Translations under genes and position numbers: made by a program
Notes under the pieces: generated by a model
Databases searched by the model: none
Seen by the model: only the letters and a program-made list of their open reading frames with translations
Told to the model about the DNA's origin: nothing
Source of the DNA: DALYJJ01 sp031969915
GTDB taxonomy: Bacteria > Acidobacteriota > Terriglobia > Bryobacterales > Bryobacteraceae
DNA length: 20,232 nt
Assembly (NCBI GenBank): GCA_031969915.1
Contig: DALYJJ010000112.1
Location: 1 to 20,232, forward strand
Reading direction: 5' to 3'
In this document: positions 1 through 7,241 of the stretch, one piece after another
Layout of the letters: every line of letters begins with the position of its first letter
Numbering within the stretch: the stretch's first letter is position 1

Positions 1-568
1 ACGCCAACATGATGCCGAGCGCGATCAGCGTCAACAGGGGGCTGATGCGGAAGAGAACCACCAGCGCCACCGCCGCCGTTACCAGTCCTCCAAGAAACTC
101 CACCAGGCCGGTGCCCACCAGGTTGCGGACTCCCTCGACGTCGCTCATGATGCGCGAGACCAGCGTGCCGGTCTTGTTCGCATCGTAGTAGCCGACGGGC
201 AAACGCCCCACGTGCTCCTGCACTTTGCGCCGCAGTTCCGCGATCAGACGCTGCGCGGACTTCGAGAGCAGTTGCGTCAAAGTGTATTGCGTCACCGCCT
301 GAAGCGCCGTGGCAGCCACCACCGCGGCTACCAGGGGCGTCAGCAGGTCGTACTGGCGGCGGCCGATCACGTCGTCGATCAGGAACTTGCTGGAGGCGGG
401 CAGCACCAGGCCCGCCAGGCGGCTGATGCCGATGAGCAGTAGCCCCAGCAGCAGCACGCTTCGGCGGGGGCGGATGAGATCCCGCAAATCGGGCCAGATA
501 TCGCGCAGCCGCTCTAGGGTAGAGCGCTTAGCGCCCTCCCCCTCTTTGTCCGTGCTACGGGGTCGCAT
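1..568 (-). CDS. ABC exporter, transmembrane domain (N-terminal part, runs off window)
   Basis: Reading the minus strand from an ATG at 568 gives about 189 residues open through base 1, so the C-terminal part, including the expected ATP-binding domain, lies outside. The protein starts with a charged cytoplasmic stretch, then a hydrophobic segment around residues 38-60 (LLLGLLLIGISRLAGLVLP), a second around 80-95, and then GYYDANKTGTLVSRIMSDVE. That last stretch is the typical first intracellular loop of type-1 ABC exporter membrane domains (MsbA/LmrA family). A further hydrophobic segment follows near residues 160-188. The family exports lipids, peptides or drugs as dimers; the substrate here cannot be told. 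An upstream in-frame TTG at 601, preceded by AAGGGG at a good spacing, is an alternative start. The gene is divergent from the J-domain gene. The family call is firm; the exact start is not. Confidence 0.85.
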   Translation of the reverse strand, partial: MRPRSTDKEGEGAKRSTLERLRDIWPDLRDLIRPRRSVLLLGLLLIGISRLAGLVLPASSKFLIDDVIGRRQYDLLTPLVAAVVAATALQAVTQYTLTQLLSKSAQRLIAELRRKVQEHVGRLPVGYYDANKTGTLVSRIMSDVEGVRNLVGTGLVEFLGGLVTAAVALVVLFRISPLLTLIALGIMLA

Positions 569-704
569 GCCCTTCCCGCCGCGGGTTTCGCTGAACCTCA
601 ATGTGTTGATCCCCTTTGCTTTCAGGATAGCGGTACCCGGGTACTAGTAACCGATGAACCGGGGTCCCATTGTTGCCAGGGTGGCTAGCCGTCATGATGC
701 TGTC

Positions 705-1259
705 ATGACGTTCGGCACGTTCGTGGATCTATACGAGGTTCTTCAGGTCAGCGCCAACGCGGACACGGAGATGATTCATCGCGTCTATCGACTGCTCGCG
801 CAGCGCTATCATCCGGACAACACGGAAACCGGCGACCTCGCCATGTTCCGGCGCCTCACCGAAGCGCACAAGATCCTCGTCGACCCCGAAACGCGCGCCG
901 CCTACGACCTGCAGTACCGCGCCGAACGCAAGCGGTTCTGGCAGATCTTCGACTCGGCCGCCGCCAGCGCCGAAGGCCCGGAGGCGGAACGCCGCAAGCG
1001 CGCCGGCATCCTCAGCCTTCTGTATCGCAAGCGCGTGATGTCGCCGGAAGCCGCGCAGATCTCGATCCCGGAACTCGAAGACCTGCTCGGCGTGCCCCGC
1101 GAGCACATGGAGTTCGCGCTCTGGTATCTGAAGGAGAGCGGTCAGGTCACCCGCACCGACAGCGGGAAGTTCGCAATCACCCTGCGGGGTGTGGACGCCG
1201 CCGAATCGGTGCCCGAACAGCCCTTGATCATCCGCAAGCGGATTGAAGCCGCGGCGTAA
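705..1259 (+). CDS. J-domain (DnaJ-like) protein with C-terminal winged-helix-like domain
   Basis: The protein opens with a J domain (residues about 7-70 from the ATG at 705). It has the diagnostic HPD motif at 36-38 within RYHPDN, helix II-like MIHRVYRLLAQ before it and an AAYDL ending. J domains stimulate Hsp70 (DnaK) ATPase activity, so the protein is expected to act in the cytoplasm as a co-chaperone. It lacks the Gly/Phe region, zinc fingers and C-terminal substrate domain of true DnaJ. Instead the last roughly 75 residues (ILSLLYRKR to ITLRGVDAAE) look like a winged helix: a helix pair, then LEDLLGVPREHMEFALWYLK and a short beta wing. The reading frame is open back to an ATG at 654 (17 more residues), but the J-domain alignment favours 705. 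Neither start has a good Shine-Dalgarno sequence. It converges on the Rrf2 gene with 22 bp between. Confidence 0.85.
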   Translation: MTFGTFVDLYEVLQVSANADTEMIHRVYRLLAQRYHPDNTETGDLAMFRRLTEAHKILVDPETRAAYDLQYRAERKRFWQIFDSAAASAEGPEAERRKRAGILSLLYRKRVMSPEAAQISIPELEDLLGVPREHMEFALWYLKESGQVTRTDSGKFAITLRGVDAAESVPEQPLIIRKRIEAAA

Positions 1260-1281
1260 GTCCGGCCTGGCCCGTACTTTT

Positions 1282-1752
1282 TCAGATGTAGTACATCAAC
1301 TCCGCTCCGCGCTCGCATTCCGCCCGTGCCTCATCCGCCCGCCGGCATGCGTCCGCCAACGACGTTCCGTCCAGGATCCGCGCCGTCTGGTCGCGGATCT
1401 CCCGCATCACCAGCCGCGTCTCGCAGTACCGGTCGTCTTCGCACTCGTCGCACTTCTGCCGCTCCGGCTCGCTGGCGCACGGCAGAGGACCCAACGGACC
1501 TTCTACCAGGCGGATCACCTGGCCCAACGTCACGAGCCGCGGATCTTCAGCCAGTTGGTACCCTCCGCCCTTCCCCTTCTTGCTCGCCACCAGACCCTTC
1601 GCCTTCAGCTTCAAGAGGATTTGCTCCAGGAACTTCTTCGGGATCCGTTCGTGGGACGCCAGCTCAGAAATCAGCAGCCACCGGCCTCTCGCCCGGGCCA
1701 GCGCATACAGCGCCCTCAGTGCATACTGAGTCTTCTTCGACAGGGTTCGCAT
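1282..1752 (-). CDS. Rrf2-family transcriptional regulator, cysteine-rich (IscR/NsrR-like)
   Basis: This 156-residue protein opens with the classic Rrf2 signature (LSKKTQYALRALYALA). A winged helix-turn-helix follows: ISELASHERIPKKFLEQIL, then LKAKGLVASKKGKGGGYQLA, whose GGGY marks the wing. The domain after it carries Cys92, Cys101, Cys104 and Cys110. IscR ligates a [2Fe-2S] cluster with Cys92, Cys98 and Cys104, so two positions coincide and the others are shifted. Metal or cluster sensing is plausible but unproven. Two further Cys lie near the C-terminus (136, 146). The ATG at 1752 is chosen because family members begin just before this signature; a GTG at 1797 would add an unusual Arg-rich stretch. 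No strong ribosome site is seen. It is divergent from the promoter and operator-like region at 1831-1872 and is the obvious candidate to regulate it and itself (inference). Confidence 0.9.
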   Translation of the reverse strand: MRTLSKKTQYALRALYALARARGRWLLISELASHERIPKKFLEQILLKLKAKGLVASKKGKGGGYQLAEDPRLVTLGQVIRLVEGPLGPLPCASEPERQKCDECEDDRYCETRLVMREIRDQTARILDGTSLADACRRADEARAECERGAELMYYI

Positions 1753-1830
1753 CGTGGCGGTTCGCCTGATTCTCCCACGCCCGCTCCTCTCCCGCACCTG
1801 CAGCTCGAAACACGATTAAGCCGATCTAAT

Positions 1831-1868
1831 TAGTAGTTTGTTCTTGACGGATCAGATTAAACGTACTA
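1831..1868. promoter_or_regulatory. Operator-like inverted repeat overlapping the promoter
   Basis: TAGTAGTTT (1831-1839) and AAACGTACTA (1859-1868) form an inverted repeat with a single-base bulge (TAGTA-GTTT against TAGTACGTTT). The arms bracket the -35 box, and the right arm touches the -10 box. A separate perfect 8-bp palindrome, CTAATTAG, lies at 1826-1833. AT-rich dyads next to an rrf2 gene are typical operator positions for this family. That Rrf2 binds here is inference. Confidence 0.4.
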
Positions 1869-1872
1869 TTGT
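1844..1872 (+). promoter_or_regulatory. Predicted sigma70-type promoter for the ANTAR-TlpA-TonB receptor unit
   Basis: TTGACG (1844-1849, 5/6 to the consensus -35) is followed by a 17-base spacer and TATTGT (1867-1872, 4/6 to the -10). The surrounding bases are AT-rich in an otherwise GC-rich window. Transcription would begin near 1879, leaving a leader of about 124 bases before the ATG at 2003. Confidence 0.55.
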
Positions 1873-1878
1873 CGATCT

Positions 1879-1919
1879 ATGAAGTCGTTTAACAGGCGCT
1901 CGGGCAGTCCCGACTTCAT
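1879..1919 (+). promoter_or_regulatory. Leader RNA hairpins, two mutually exclusive folds
   Basis: ATGAAGTCG (1879-1887) and CGACTTCAT (1911-1919) are perfect 9-bp arms with a 23-base loop, starting about where transcription should begin. Inside, TCGGG (1900-1904) and CCCGA (1909-1913) form a tight 5-bp hairpin with loop CAGT. It uses bases 1911-1913 and so competes with the longer stem. No U-tract follows, so this is not an intrinsic terminator as it stands. Role unknown: 5' stabiliser, attenuation or protein-binding site. Confidence 0.4.
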
Positions 1920-2002
1920 CCCCCCCTACCGCTCCGGGCGTTGTTGTTGATCCTCTGTCCCTCACACACTGCCAAGTCTTTTATTAGAAACGGAGATCTT
2001 CA

Positions 2003-2470
2003 ATGTACCCTTGGTCCGAAAGCATTCCACTCGGCCCCTATTTGGCCTCTGTGTCTCAGCTCCTCCAGAGCGGGTCAGATCCCGCCGTCGTGATGGGCCA
2101 AATCGAAGTCCTCACGCGGAGTCAGCTCCCGACGGTGGCGCTCACCCTCTCGTTACGCCTCGGGCAGTCCCGTACGCTGTGGCTCCGGGTTCCTGCGGAT
2201 CCGGCTCCGAACCCCGCGACGTTTGTCCATCAGCAGCCCCTCGCCTCGAAGCGGGGAACCCATGGTCAAATTGCGGTGGAAGTGTTCTCCTCGCCGCCCG
2301 GCCCTGCTGAGTGGCTGAAGGCGACGGAGGTTCTGGCACGATTGTTTTCGGTTTATGCCGACCAATGGCTCTTGGTGGAGCAGAATCGCGAACTTGCCCA
2401 CGCTCGCGATCAACTCGCGCGCACGCTGGAAGAACACAAGCTCATTTCCCGGGCGGCCGGGCGGGTGTAG
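2003..2470 (+). CDS. GAF-like/ANTAR-type regulator, N-terminal part up to an in-frame TAG
   Basis: The ATG at 2003 follows GGAG with a 7-base spacer, a good ribosome site. The 155 residues read as a small alpha/beta sensor-like domain (about 10-115, including LTLSLRLGQSRTLWLRVP and HGQIAVEVFS; GAF-like, weakly recognisable). A helical coiled-coil linker follows (LLVEQNRELAHARDQLARTL), then the first helix of an ANTAR domain (EEHKLISRAAGRV). A TAG codon at 2468-2470 cuts the domain, and the same frame continues with the rest of it up to a TGA at 2633. ANTAR proteins bind paired hairpins in nascent RNA and prevent termination. With this stop the product would lack most of the RNA-binding three-helix bundle. 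The downstream neighbours are a TlpA-like thioredoxin and a TonB receptor in the same direction. It is either a fresh pseudogene, a sequencing error or a readthrough gene. Confidence 0.75.
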   Translation: MYPWSESIPLGPYLASVSQLLQSGSDPAVVMGQIEVLTRSQLPTVALTLSLRLGQSRTLWLRVPADPAPNPATFVHQQPLASKRGTHGQIAVEVFSSPPGPAEWLKATEVLARLFSVYADQWLLVEQNRELAHARDQLARTLEEHKLISRAAGRV

Positions 2471-2635
2471 GCGTGGCGCCGTTTGCCGTTCGAGGAGGCC
2501 GCCGCTTGGCTGCGGCGGGAGGCGCTGCACCGGCACGTCGGCGTAGGCTTGCTCGCCGCCAGCCTGATCCGCTCGGACCGGCCCGATGGGGAGCCTATCC
2601 CCGGAGACCCGGGAAGGGACTTCGCAGCGGCATGA
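2471..2635 (+). pseudogene. C-terminal remainder of the ANTAR domain, same frame, beyond the TAG
   Basis: Immediately after the TAG, and in exactly the same frame as the gene starting at 2003, 54 codons run to TGA at 2633-2635. They encode AWRRLPFEEAAAWLRREALH followed by RHVGVGLLAASLI. This matches helices two and three of ANTAR domains, whose typical pattern is a short linker, then EEAF.LLRR.., then a third helix ending in a hydrophobic residue. Restoring one sense codon (for example CAG, Gln) at 2468 would give a continuous protein of about 210 residues, the normal size for a sensor-ANTAR regulator. The stretch has no start codon or ribosome site of its own, so it is a remainder, not a separate gene. 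Confidence 0.75.
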
Positions 2636-2708
2636 CGCGCCTGCGCCAAGTCACTCGCCGCGCCGCGGGCCGGGCATTGCCGGCCGGAACAGGAAAGGTC
2701 GCCCAACC

Positions 2709-3935
2709 ATGAAGCTTATGAATTCCCCGGTCATCTTCTTCACTCTCGCCACTTCCCTCCTGGCCGTGCCGCAGGACCGCCTCCCCACCTTATGGGACGC
2801 AACGGTGATCGTCGGGGGCCTCACCATTCCCTTCCGCCTCGAGATCACGCATGCGGGCGCGGCGGTCTCCGGAGCCTTCTTCAATGGAGATGAGCGTGTC
2901 CGCTCCACCGCCGGCTCCTTCGAAAACGGCCGGTTGACCCTGGAGTTCGCCCACTACGCCACCACGCTCCAGGCCAAGTGGGACGGGACCGCGCTGACCG
3001 GCGCGTATCACCGTAACGGTGGCTCGACGCGCCCGCCCTATCCTTTCCAGGCGACTCCGTACCAGCGAACCGCGGCGTCGGCCGACGGCGAAATCCCAGA
3101 CATCGCTGGTCTCTGGGAGCTTACGGTCAACAGCCCGAAAGGAGAATCCGCGTGGAAGTTCAACGTGCGCCAGTCCGGCCCGGAGGTTGCCGCAATCATC
3201 TTACGCATCGACGGCGATACCGGAACGCTCGCCGGTTCGTATCGCGACGGCAGGTTCGTGCTCAGCCATTTCTCCGGTGCGCGCCCGAATCTCGTCGAAG
3301 TCACGGCCAACGCCGGCGGAACCCTCACCGTCGTCCAGAACGCGAAGAGCGCCTACCGTGCGGTCAGGAGCGCCGCCGCTCGTGCCCAGGGCCTGCCGGA
3401 GCCCGCCGACCCCACTCGCTGGACCAGCGTGGCCGACGCCAGCCAGCCCCTTCGCTTCACCGCCCCTGACCTCAGCGGGCGGCCCATTTCCGAGAGCGAT
3501 CCGTTATTCCAGGGCAAAGTCGTGCTCCTCAACATCACGGGTAGTTGGTGTCCGAACTGCCACGACGAAGCACCTTTCCTCGCCGACCTTTACCGGAAGT
3601 ACCGGCATCGGGGTCTCGAAATCATTGCCCTGTCCTTCGAAGAAGCGGAGCAACTTCAGCAGCCCGACCGGCTCAAGGCCTTCGTCCGAACCTATGGCAT
3701 CGAGTACACGGTTCTGCTCGGCGGCACGCCGGATGACGTCAAGGCCAAGCTTCCCCAGGCCGTCAACCTCAACACCTGGCCGGCGACGTTCTTCATTGGC
3801 CGGGACGGCCTGGTCCGCGGTGCGCACGCGGGGTTCGCCAGCAGAGCCGCCGGCCCGGAGCATGAGCGCGTCAAGGCAGACTTCGTCGCGAAGGTGGAGA
3901 AACTGCTCGTGGAGACTGTCCGCGAGGCGAGGTAG
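2709..3935 (+). CDS. Secreted TlpA-family thioredoxin-like protein with duplicated N-terminal beta domain
   Basis: The ATG at 2709 is preceded by AGGAAAGG at good spacing and starts a signal peptide (hydrophobic core PVIFFTLATSLLAVP), so the 408-residue product is exported. Residues about 25-145 and 150-265 are two similar beta-rich units. Each starts with LW and has a region resembling TAGSFENGRLTLEF in the first and TLAGSYRDGRFVLSHF in the second, which suggests an internal duplication. Residues about 265-405 form a TlpA/ResA-like thioredoxin fold with the redox motif WCPNC (Cys281, Cys284), an EAPFL helix start and the cis-proline loop NTWPATFF (Pro358). The family reduces or isomerises disulfides, or acts as a thiol peroxidase-like protein, outside the cytoplasm. 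It sits 3 bp upstream of the TonB receptor gene, so the two are probably translated together. The partner and substrate are unknown. An upstream in-frame start at 2586 would destroy the signal peptide and is not used. Confidence 0.88.
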   Translation: MKLMNSPVIFFTLATSLLAVPQDRLPTLWDATVIVGGLTIPFRLEITHAGAAVSGAFFNGDERVRSTAGSFENGRLTLEFAHYATTLQAKWDGTALTGAYHRNGGSTRPPYPFQATPYQRTAASADGEIPDIAGLWELTVNSPKGESAWKFNVRQSGPEVAAIILRIDGDTGTLAGSYRDGRFVLSHFSGARPNLVEVTANAGGTLTVVQNAKSAYRAVRSAAARAQGLPEPADPTRWTSVADASQPLRFTAPDLSGRPISESDPLFQGKVVLLNITGSWCPNCHDEAPFLADLYRKYRHRGLEIIALSFEEAEQLQQPDRLKAFVRTYGIEYTVLLGGTPDDVKAKLPQAVNLNTWPATFFIGRDGLVRGAHAGFASRAAGPEHERVKADFVAKVEKLLVETVREAR

Positions 3936-3938
3936 GGC

Positions 3939-6900
3939 ATGGTGCCGAGACCCCGTCCCGCCCGCCTCCTCAGCCTCCTTGCGGTCGCCGCCGCAGGCCT
4001 GCCGCTCGCGGCCCAATCCGGAAGCGCCGCGCTCACTGGAGCCATCTCCGATCAGACCGGTTCCGCCATTCCTGCCGCGCGCATTCAAGTAGTGAACGAG
4101 GACTCCGGCACCCGGTTTGAAACGATCGCCGGTGAGGGTGGCCTGTTCCGCGTCCCCTCGCTCCTCCCCGGCCGCTACCGAATTGCAGTCTCCAAGCCGG
4201 GCTTCGACACGCTCGTGCGCCCAGGACTGGTTCTCACTACCGGCCAGACCACGGTCGTCGACCTCACAATCTCGGTTGGCGCGACCAGCGAAACCGTCAC
4301 CGTGCAGGAAGCCGCGCCGCTCACCGAGACTCAATCCCAAAGTGTCGGCCAGACCATCACCCGCCGGATGGTCGCCAGCCTGCCGATGCCGAACCGCGCC
4401 GCCTCCTCCCTGGTCTCCCTTGCGCCTGGAGTCGTGATGATCGACCCTGGCCAGGGCGCTGAGAACTACCCGGTCTTCAGCGTCGCCGGGGGCCGCGGCC
4501 GTAACCAGCACTTCTCACTGGACGGCGGCAATGCCACGAACGCCAGTGGCCTAACCCGCCCGCAGCAGATGACCAGCCTGCCCATGGACGCCATGCAGGA
4601 GTTCCGGGTGCTGAGCAACAACTACTCCGCCGAGTACGGCCATTCCGCGGGAGGCGTGATCACGCTGACCACACGATCCGGCGGCAACAGCTTTCATGGC
4701 AGCGTCTTCGAATACGTCCGAAACAGCGTCCTGGACGCCCGCAACTTCTTCGCGGCTGACAGGCCGCCGCTGCGCATGAACCAGTACGGCTTCGCCGCCG
4801 GGGGGCCCATCCGCCGCGATCGCACTCACTACTTTGTCTCCTGGGAAGGAACCCGGCAGGGATCGAGCACCACGCCCCTGCAGACCGTGCCTAGCCTCGC
4901 CCAGCGGGAAGGCGACTTCTCCGCGTCGCACAACGCTGCCGGCCGGCCGGTTGCGATCTACGATCCGGCCACTACCGCGGGCCGCGACCGGCAGCCCTTT
5001 CCAGGCAACCGCATCCCGGCTCACCGCCAGGATCCCGTCTCCCGCGCCGCCCTCGCCTACTGGCCAAACCCCAACCGGCCGGCTTCCGGTGAGGCAAACA
5101 ACTACAGCGCCAACAATCAATCACAGCTCTCTCGGAACATCCTCGTCGCGAAGCTCGATCACAAGCTCCGTGATCGCCACCACCTCACCACCCGCTACTA
5201 TCTCAACGACGCCTCGAACGAGAACCAAGGCACCTTCACCCGGCCGGAAGCCGATCCCAACGCCAACGTCACGGCAATTCGCGTTCAAAGTCTGCTGGCA
5301 AGCCATACCGCCGTCCTGCGCCCCAACCTGGTCAACGATCTCAAGGTCACGTTTTTTCAGCGTAAGTTCACCGACCGCCGCTTCGGGTGGGACCAGGACC
5401 TGGCCGGCTCACTCGGTCTCCGCGGTGTCAGCAAGACCGCGTTCCCGAACTTCGCTCTGCCCGGCTACACCGCCCTTAGCGCGCCGCCCGGCCGCGTGCA
5501 GACGCCGATTCGGGATACCCAGTTCCTCCAGGCTCTCTCCTGGTTCCGCGGCGGCCACTCCCTCAAGACCGGCTTCGAGCACCGCCGCGCCGCCAACAAT
5601 GAGGTGCGCGATCGGGGCTCGTCCGGAATCTTCCAATTCGTCCCGCAGTACACCAGCCTTCCCGGCGTGGCCGGCACGGGCGACAGCATGGCCACGTTTC
5701 TGCTCGGCGGTGCGAATTCTGCCGCAATCCAGATTTCCGATCGCATCGCCACGCGCGCCTACTACCTCGCAGGATACATCCAGGACGATTGGCGGGTCTC
5801 CAGCCGTCTCACCGTGAATCTGGGGCTTCGCTGGGAGACCGAACTGCCCCGGCGCTCCCCCGACAACAGCCAGAACACCTTCGATCCGCTGCGGCTGAAT
5901 CCGGTCAGCGGAACCCCCGGGGTGGTCCGCTTCTCCGGCCGCGACGCGGTGCCGCGCACCGCGTTTCGCACCGACTGGAACAACTACGGTCCCCGCGTCG
6001 GCTTCGCCTACCGCCTCCCGCTCCGCAGGGAAACCGTCGCCCGTGCCGCCTTTGGAGCCTTCTTCGGCTCCACGGTGAGCAACACCGTAGGCGATACGGC
6101 CTCTGCCGGTTTCTCCAGTTCCGCCACGCTGGTCGTCCCGCAAGCCGAGTTCCTCACGGCCCTTGATCTGCGGAATGGCTTCCCCGCCATCGTCCGTCCG
6201 CCCCTCACCGACGCTTTCGGCGCGGTGGCGGCCGGACTGCGACCCATCCTTTCCGTGGGCTTTTTCAAACCCGATCAGGCGGCCCCGGTTTCTTTGCAAT
6301 ACAACTTCAACATTCAACGCGAGGTCGCACGGGAAACCGTCGTCGAACTCGGCTACATGGCCAACGTCAGCCACCGCCTCACCGCCAACGACCTTTCCTT
6401 GAACCAGGTGCCCCACAATCTTATGGGTCCAGGAGACGCTCAGCTTCGCCGCCCATTTCCTCAATTCTCCAACGTCTACTGGATCAACCCGTCCATCGGC
6501 GACTCCACCTACCACAGCGGCTACGCCCGCCTCGAGCGCCGGTTCGATCGCGGTTTCTCGCTCCTTGCCCACTACACGTTTTCGAAGTTCATCGATGACG
6601 TCGCCGGCGCGGACGAATACGGCGATCCCGGAAGCTACATGGACGCCTACAACCGCAGACTCGACAAGTCGCTCAGCGGATCTGATGTCCCACACCGCTC
6701 CGTCGTCACCGCGCTCTGGCAGACGCCCGCCTTCCACTCCCGATCCGCCACCGTCCGCCGAGTTGCCGCGTCCTGGCAGATCGGCCTGCTGGCCACTGTG
6801 CAGAGCGGTGCGCCCTTTACCGTGGTCGCCGCTGCGAACACCACCAACGCATTCACCGCCGGCCCGTTGCGGCCCAATTTGATTCGCGCCGCTCGTCTTC

Positions 6901-7211
6901 CCCTGGCGGAACGCACACTCGTTCGGTGGTTCGACACCGGAGCCTTTGTGGCGCCGGCTCCGTTCCTGTTTGGCAATTCCCCTCGCGCCGGACTGCGCGG
7001 GGACGGGGTACAGACCGTCGACGCCACGCTCGCGCGCGAATTCCCGCTCACCGAGCGTTACCGACTCGACTTCCGCGGCGAGTTCTACAACCTCCTCAAC
7101 CACGCCAACTTCGAACTTCCCGGCCACGTCCTCGGCGCGGCAAACTTCGGAGCGATCCTGAGCGCCCGTCCTCCGCGGGCCGTCCAACTCGGTCTCCGCC
7201 TCACCTTCTGA
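3939..7211 (+). CDS. TonB-dependent receptor, Oar-like, with carboxypeptidase-regulatory-like N-domain
   Basis: This 1090-residue outer-membrane protein begins with a signal peptide ending near LAAQS (about residue 26). A carboxypeptidase-regulatory-like beta-sandwich follows (about 30-115: ALTGAISDQTGSAIPAARIQ, LPGRYRIAVSKPGF). A plug domain comes next (about 125-245, including FSVAGGRGRNQHFSLDGGNA and EYGHSAGGVITLTTRSGGN), then a large beta-barrel to the terminal Phe (LRLTF), as usual for barrels inserted by BamA. It resembles the receptors that Acidobacteriota carry in very many copies and the Oar protein of Myxococcus. They are thought to import large ligands such as oligosaccharides or peptides using TonB energy; the ligand here is not predictable. 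The start lies 3 bp after the TlpA-like stop. The gene ends convergent with the BON gene, with 30 bp between and no clear terminator. Confidence 0.92.
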   Translation: MVPRPRPARLLSLLAVAAAGLPLAAQSGSAALTGAISDQTGSAIPAARIQVVNEDSGTRFETIAGEGGLFRVPSLLPGRYRIAVSKPGFDTLVRPGLVLTTGQTTVVDLTISVGATSETVTVQEAAPLTETQSQSVGQTITRRMVASLPMPNRAASSLVSLAPGVVMIDPGQGAENYPVFSVAGGRGRNQHFSLDGGNATNASGLTRPQQMTSLPMDAMQEFRVLSNNYSAEYGHSAGGVITLTTRSGGNSFHGSVFEYVRNSVLDARNFFAADRPPLRMNQYGFAAGGPIRRDRTHYFVSWEGTRQGSSTTPLQTVPSLAQREGDFSASHNAAGRPVAIYDPATTAGRDRQPFPGNRIPAHRQDPVSRAALAYWPNPNRPASGEANNYSANNQSQLSRNILVAKLDHKLRDRHHLTTRYYLNDASNENQGTFTRPEADPNANVTAIRVQSLLASHTAVLRPNLVNDLKVTFFQRKFTDRRFGWDQDLAGSLGLRGVSKTAFPNFALPGYTALSAPPGRVQTPIRDTQFLQALSWFRGGHSLKTGFEHRRAANNEVRDRGSSGIFQFVPQYTSLPGVAGTGDSMATFLLGGANSAAIQISDRIATRAYYLAGYIQDDWRVSSRLTVNLGLRWETELPRRSPDNSQNTFDPLRLNPVSGTPGVVRFSGRDAVPRTAFRTDWNNYGPRVGFAYRLPLRRETVARAAFGAFFGSTVSNTVGDTASAGFSSSATLVVPQAEFLTALDLRNGFPAIVRPPLTDAFGAVAAGLRPILSVGFFKPDQAAPVSLQYNFNIQREVARETVVELGYMANVSHRLTANDLSLNQVPHNLMGPGDAQLRRPFPQFSNVYWINPSIGDSTYHSGYARLERRFDRGFSLLAHYTFSKFIDDVAGADEYGDPGSYMDAYNRRLDKSLSGSDVPHRSVVTALWQTPAFHSRSATVRRVAASWQIGLLATVQSGAPFTVVAAANTTNAFTAGPLRPNLIRAARLPLAERTLVRWFDTGAFVAPAPFLFGNSPRAGLRGDGVQTVDATLAREFPLTERYRLDFRGEFYNLLNHANFELPGHVLGAANFGAILSARPPRAVQLGLRLTF

Positions 7212-7241
7212 CCAACGCCTTTGAGTCGATGTCCAACGAGG

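Noticed and set aside
2311..2712. A 133-codon plus-strand frame over the ANTAR remainder
   Set aside because: The translation is Arg/Ala/Gly-rich, while the frame of the gene at 2003 carries the ANTAR pattern.
3504..4511. A 335-codon open frame on the minus strand across the TlpA/TonB junction
   Set aside because: It overlaps two well-supported plus-strand genes and shows no family features.
5409..7187. A 592-codon open frame on the minus strand opposite the TonB receptor
   Set aside because: Low-complexity Gly/Val/Glu-rich translation with no motifs; antisense shadow of the receptor gene.
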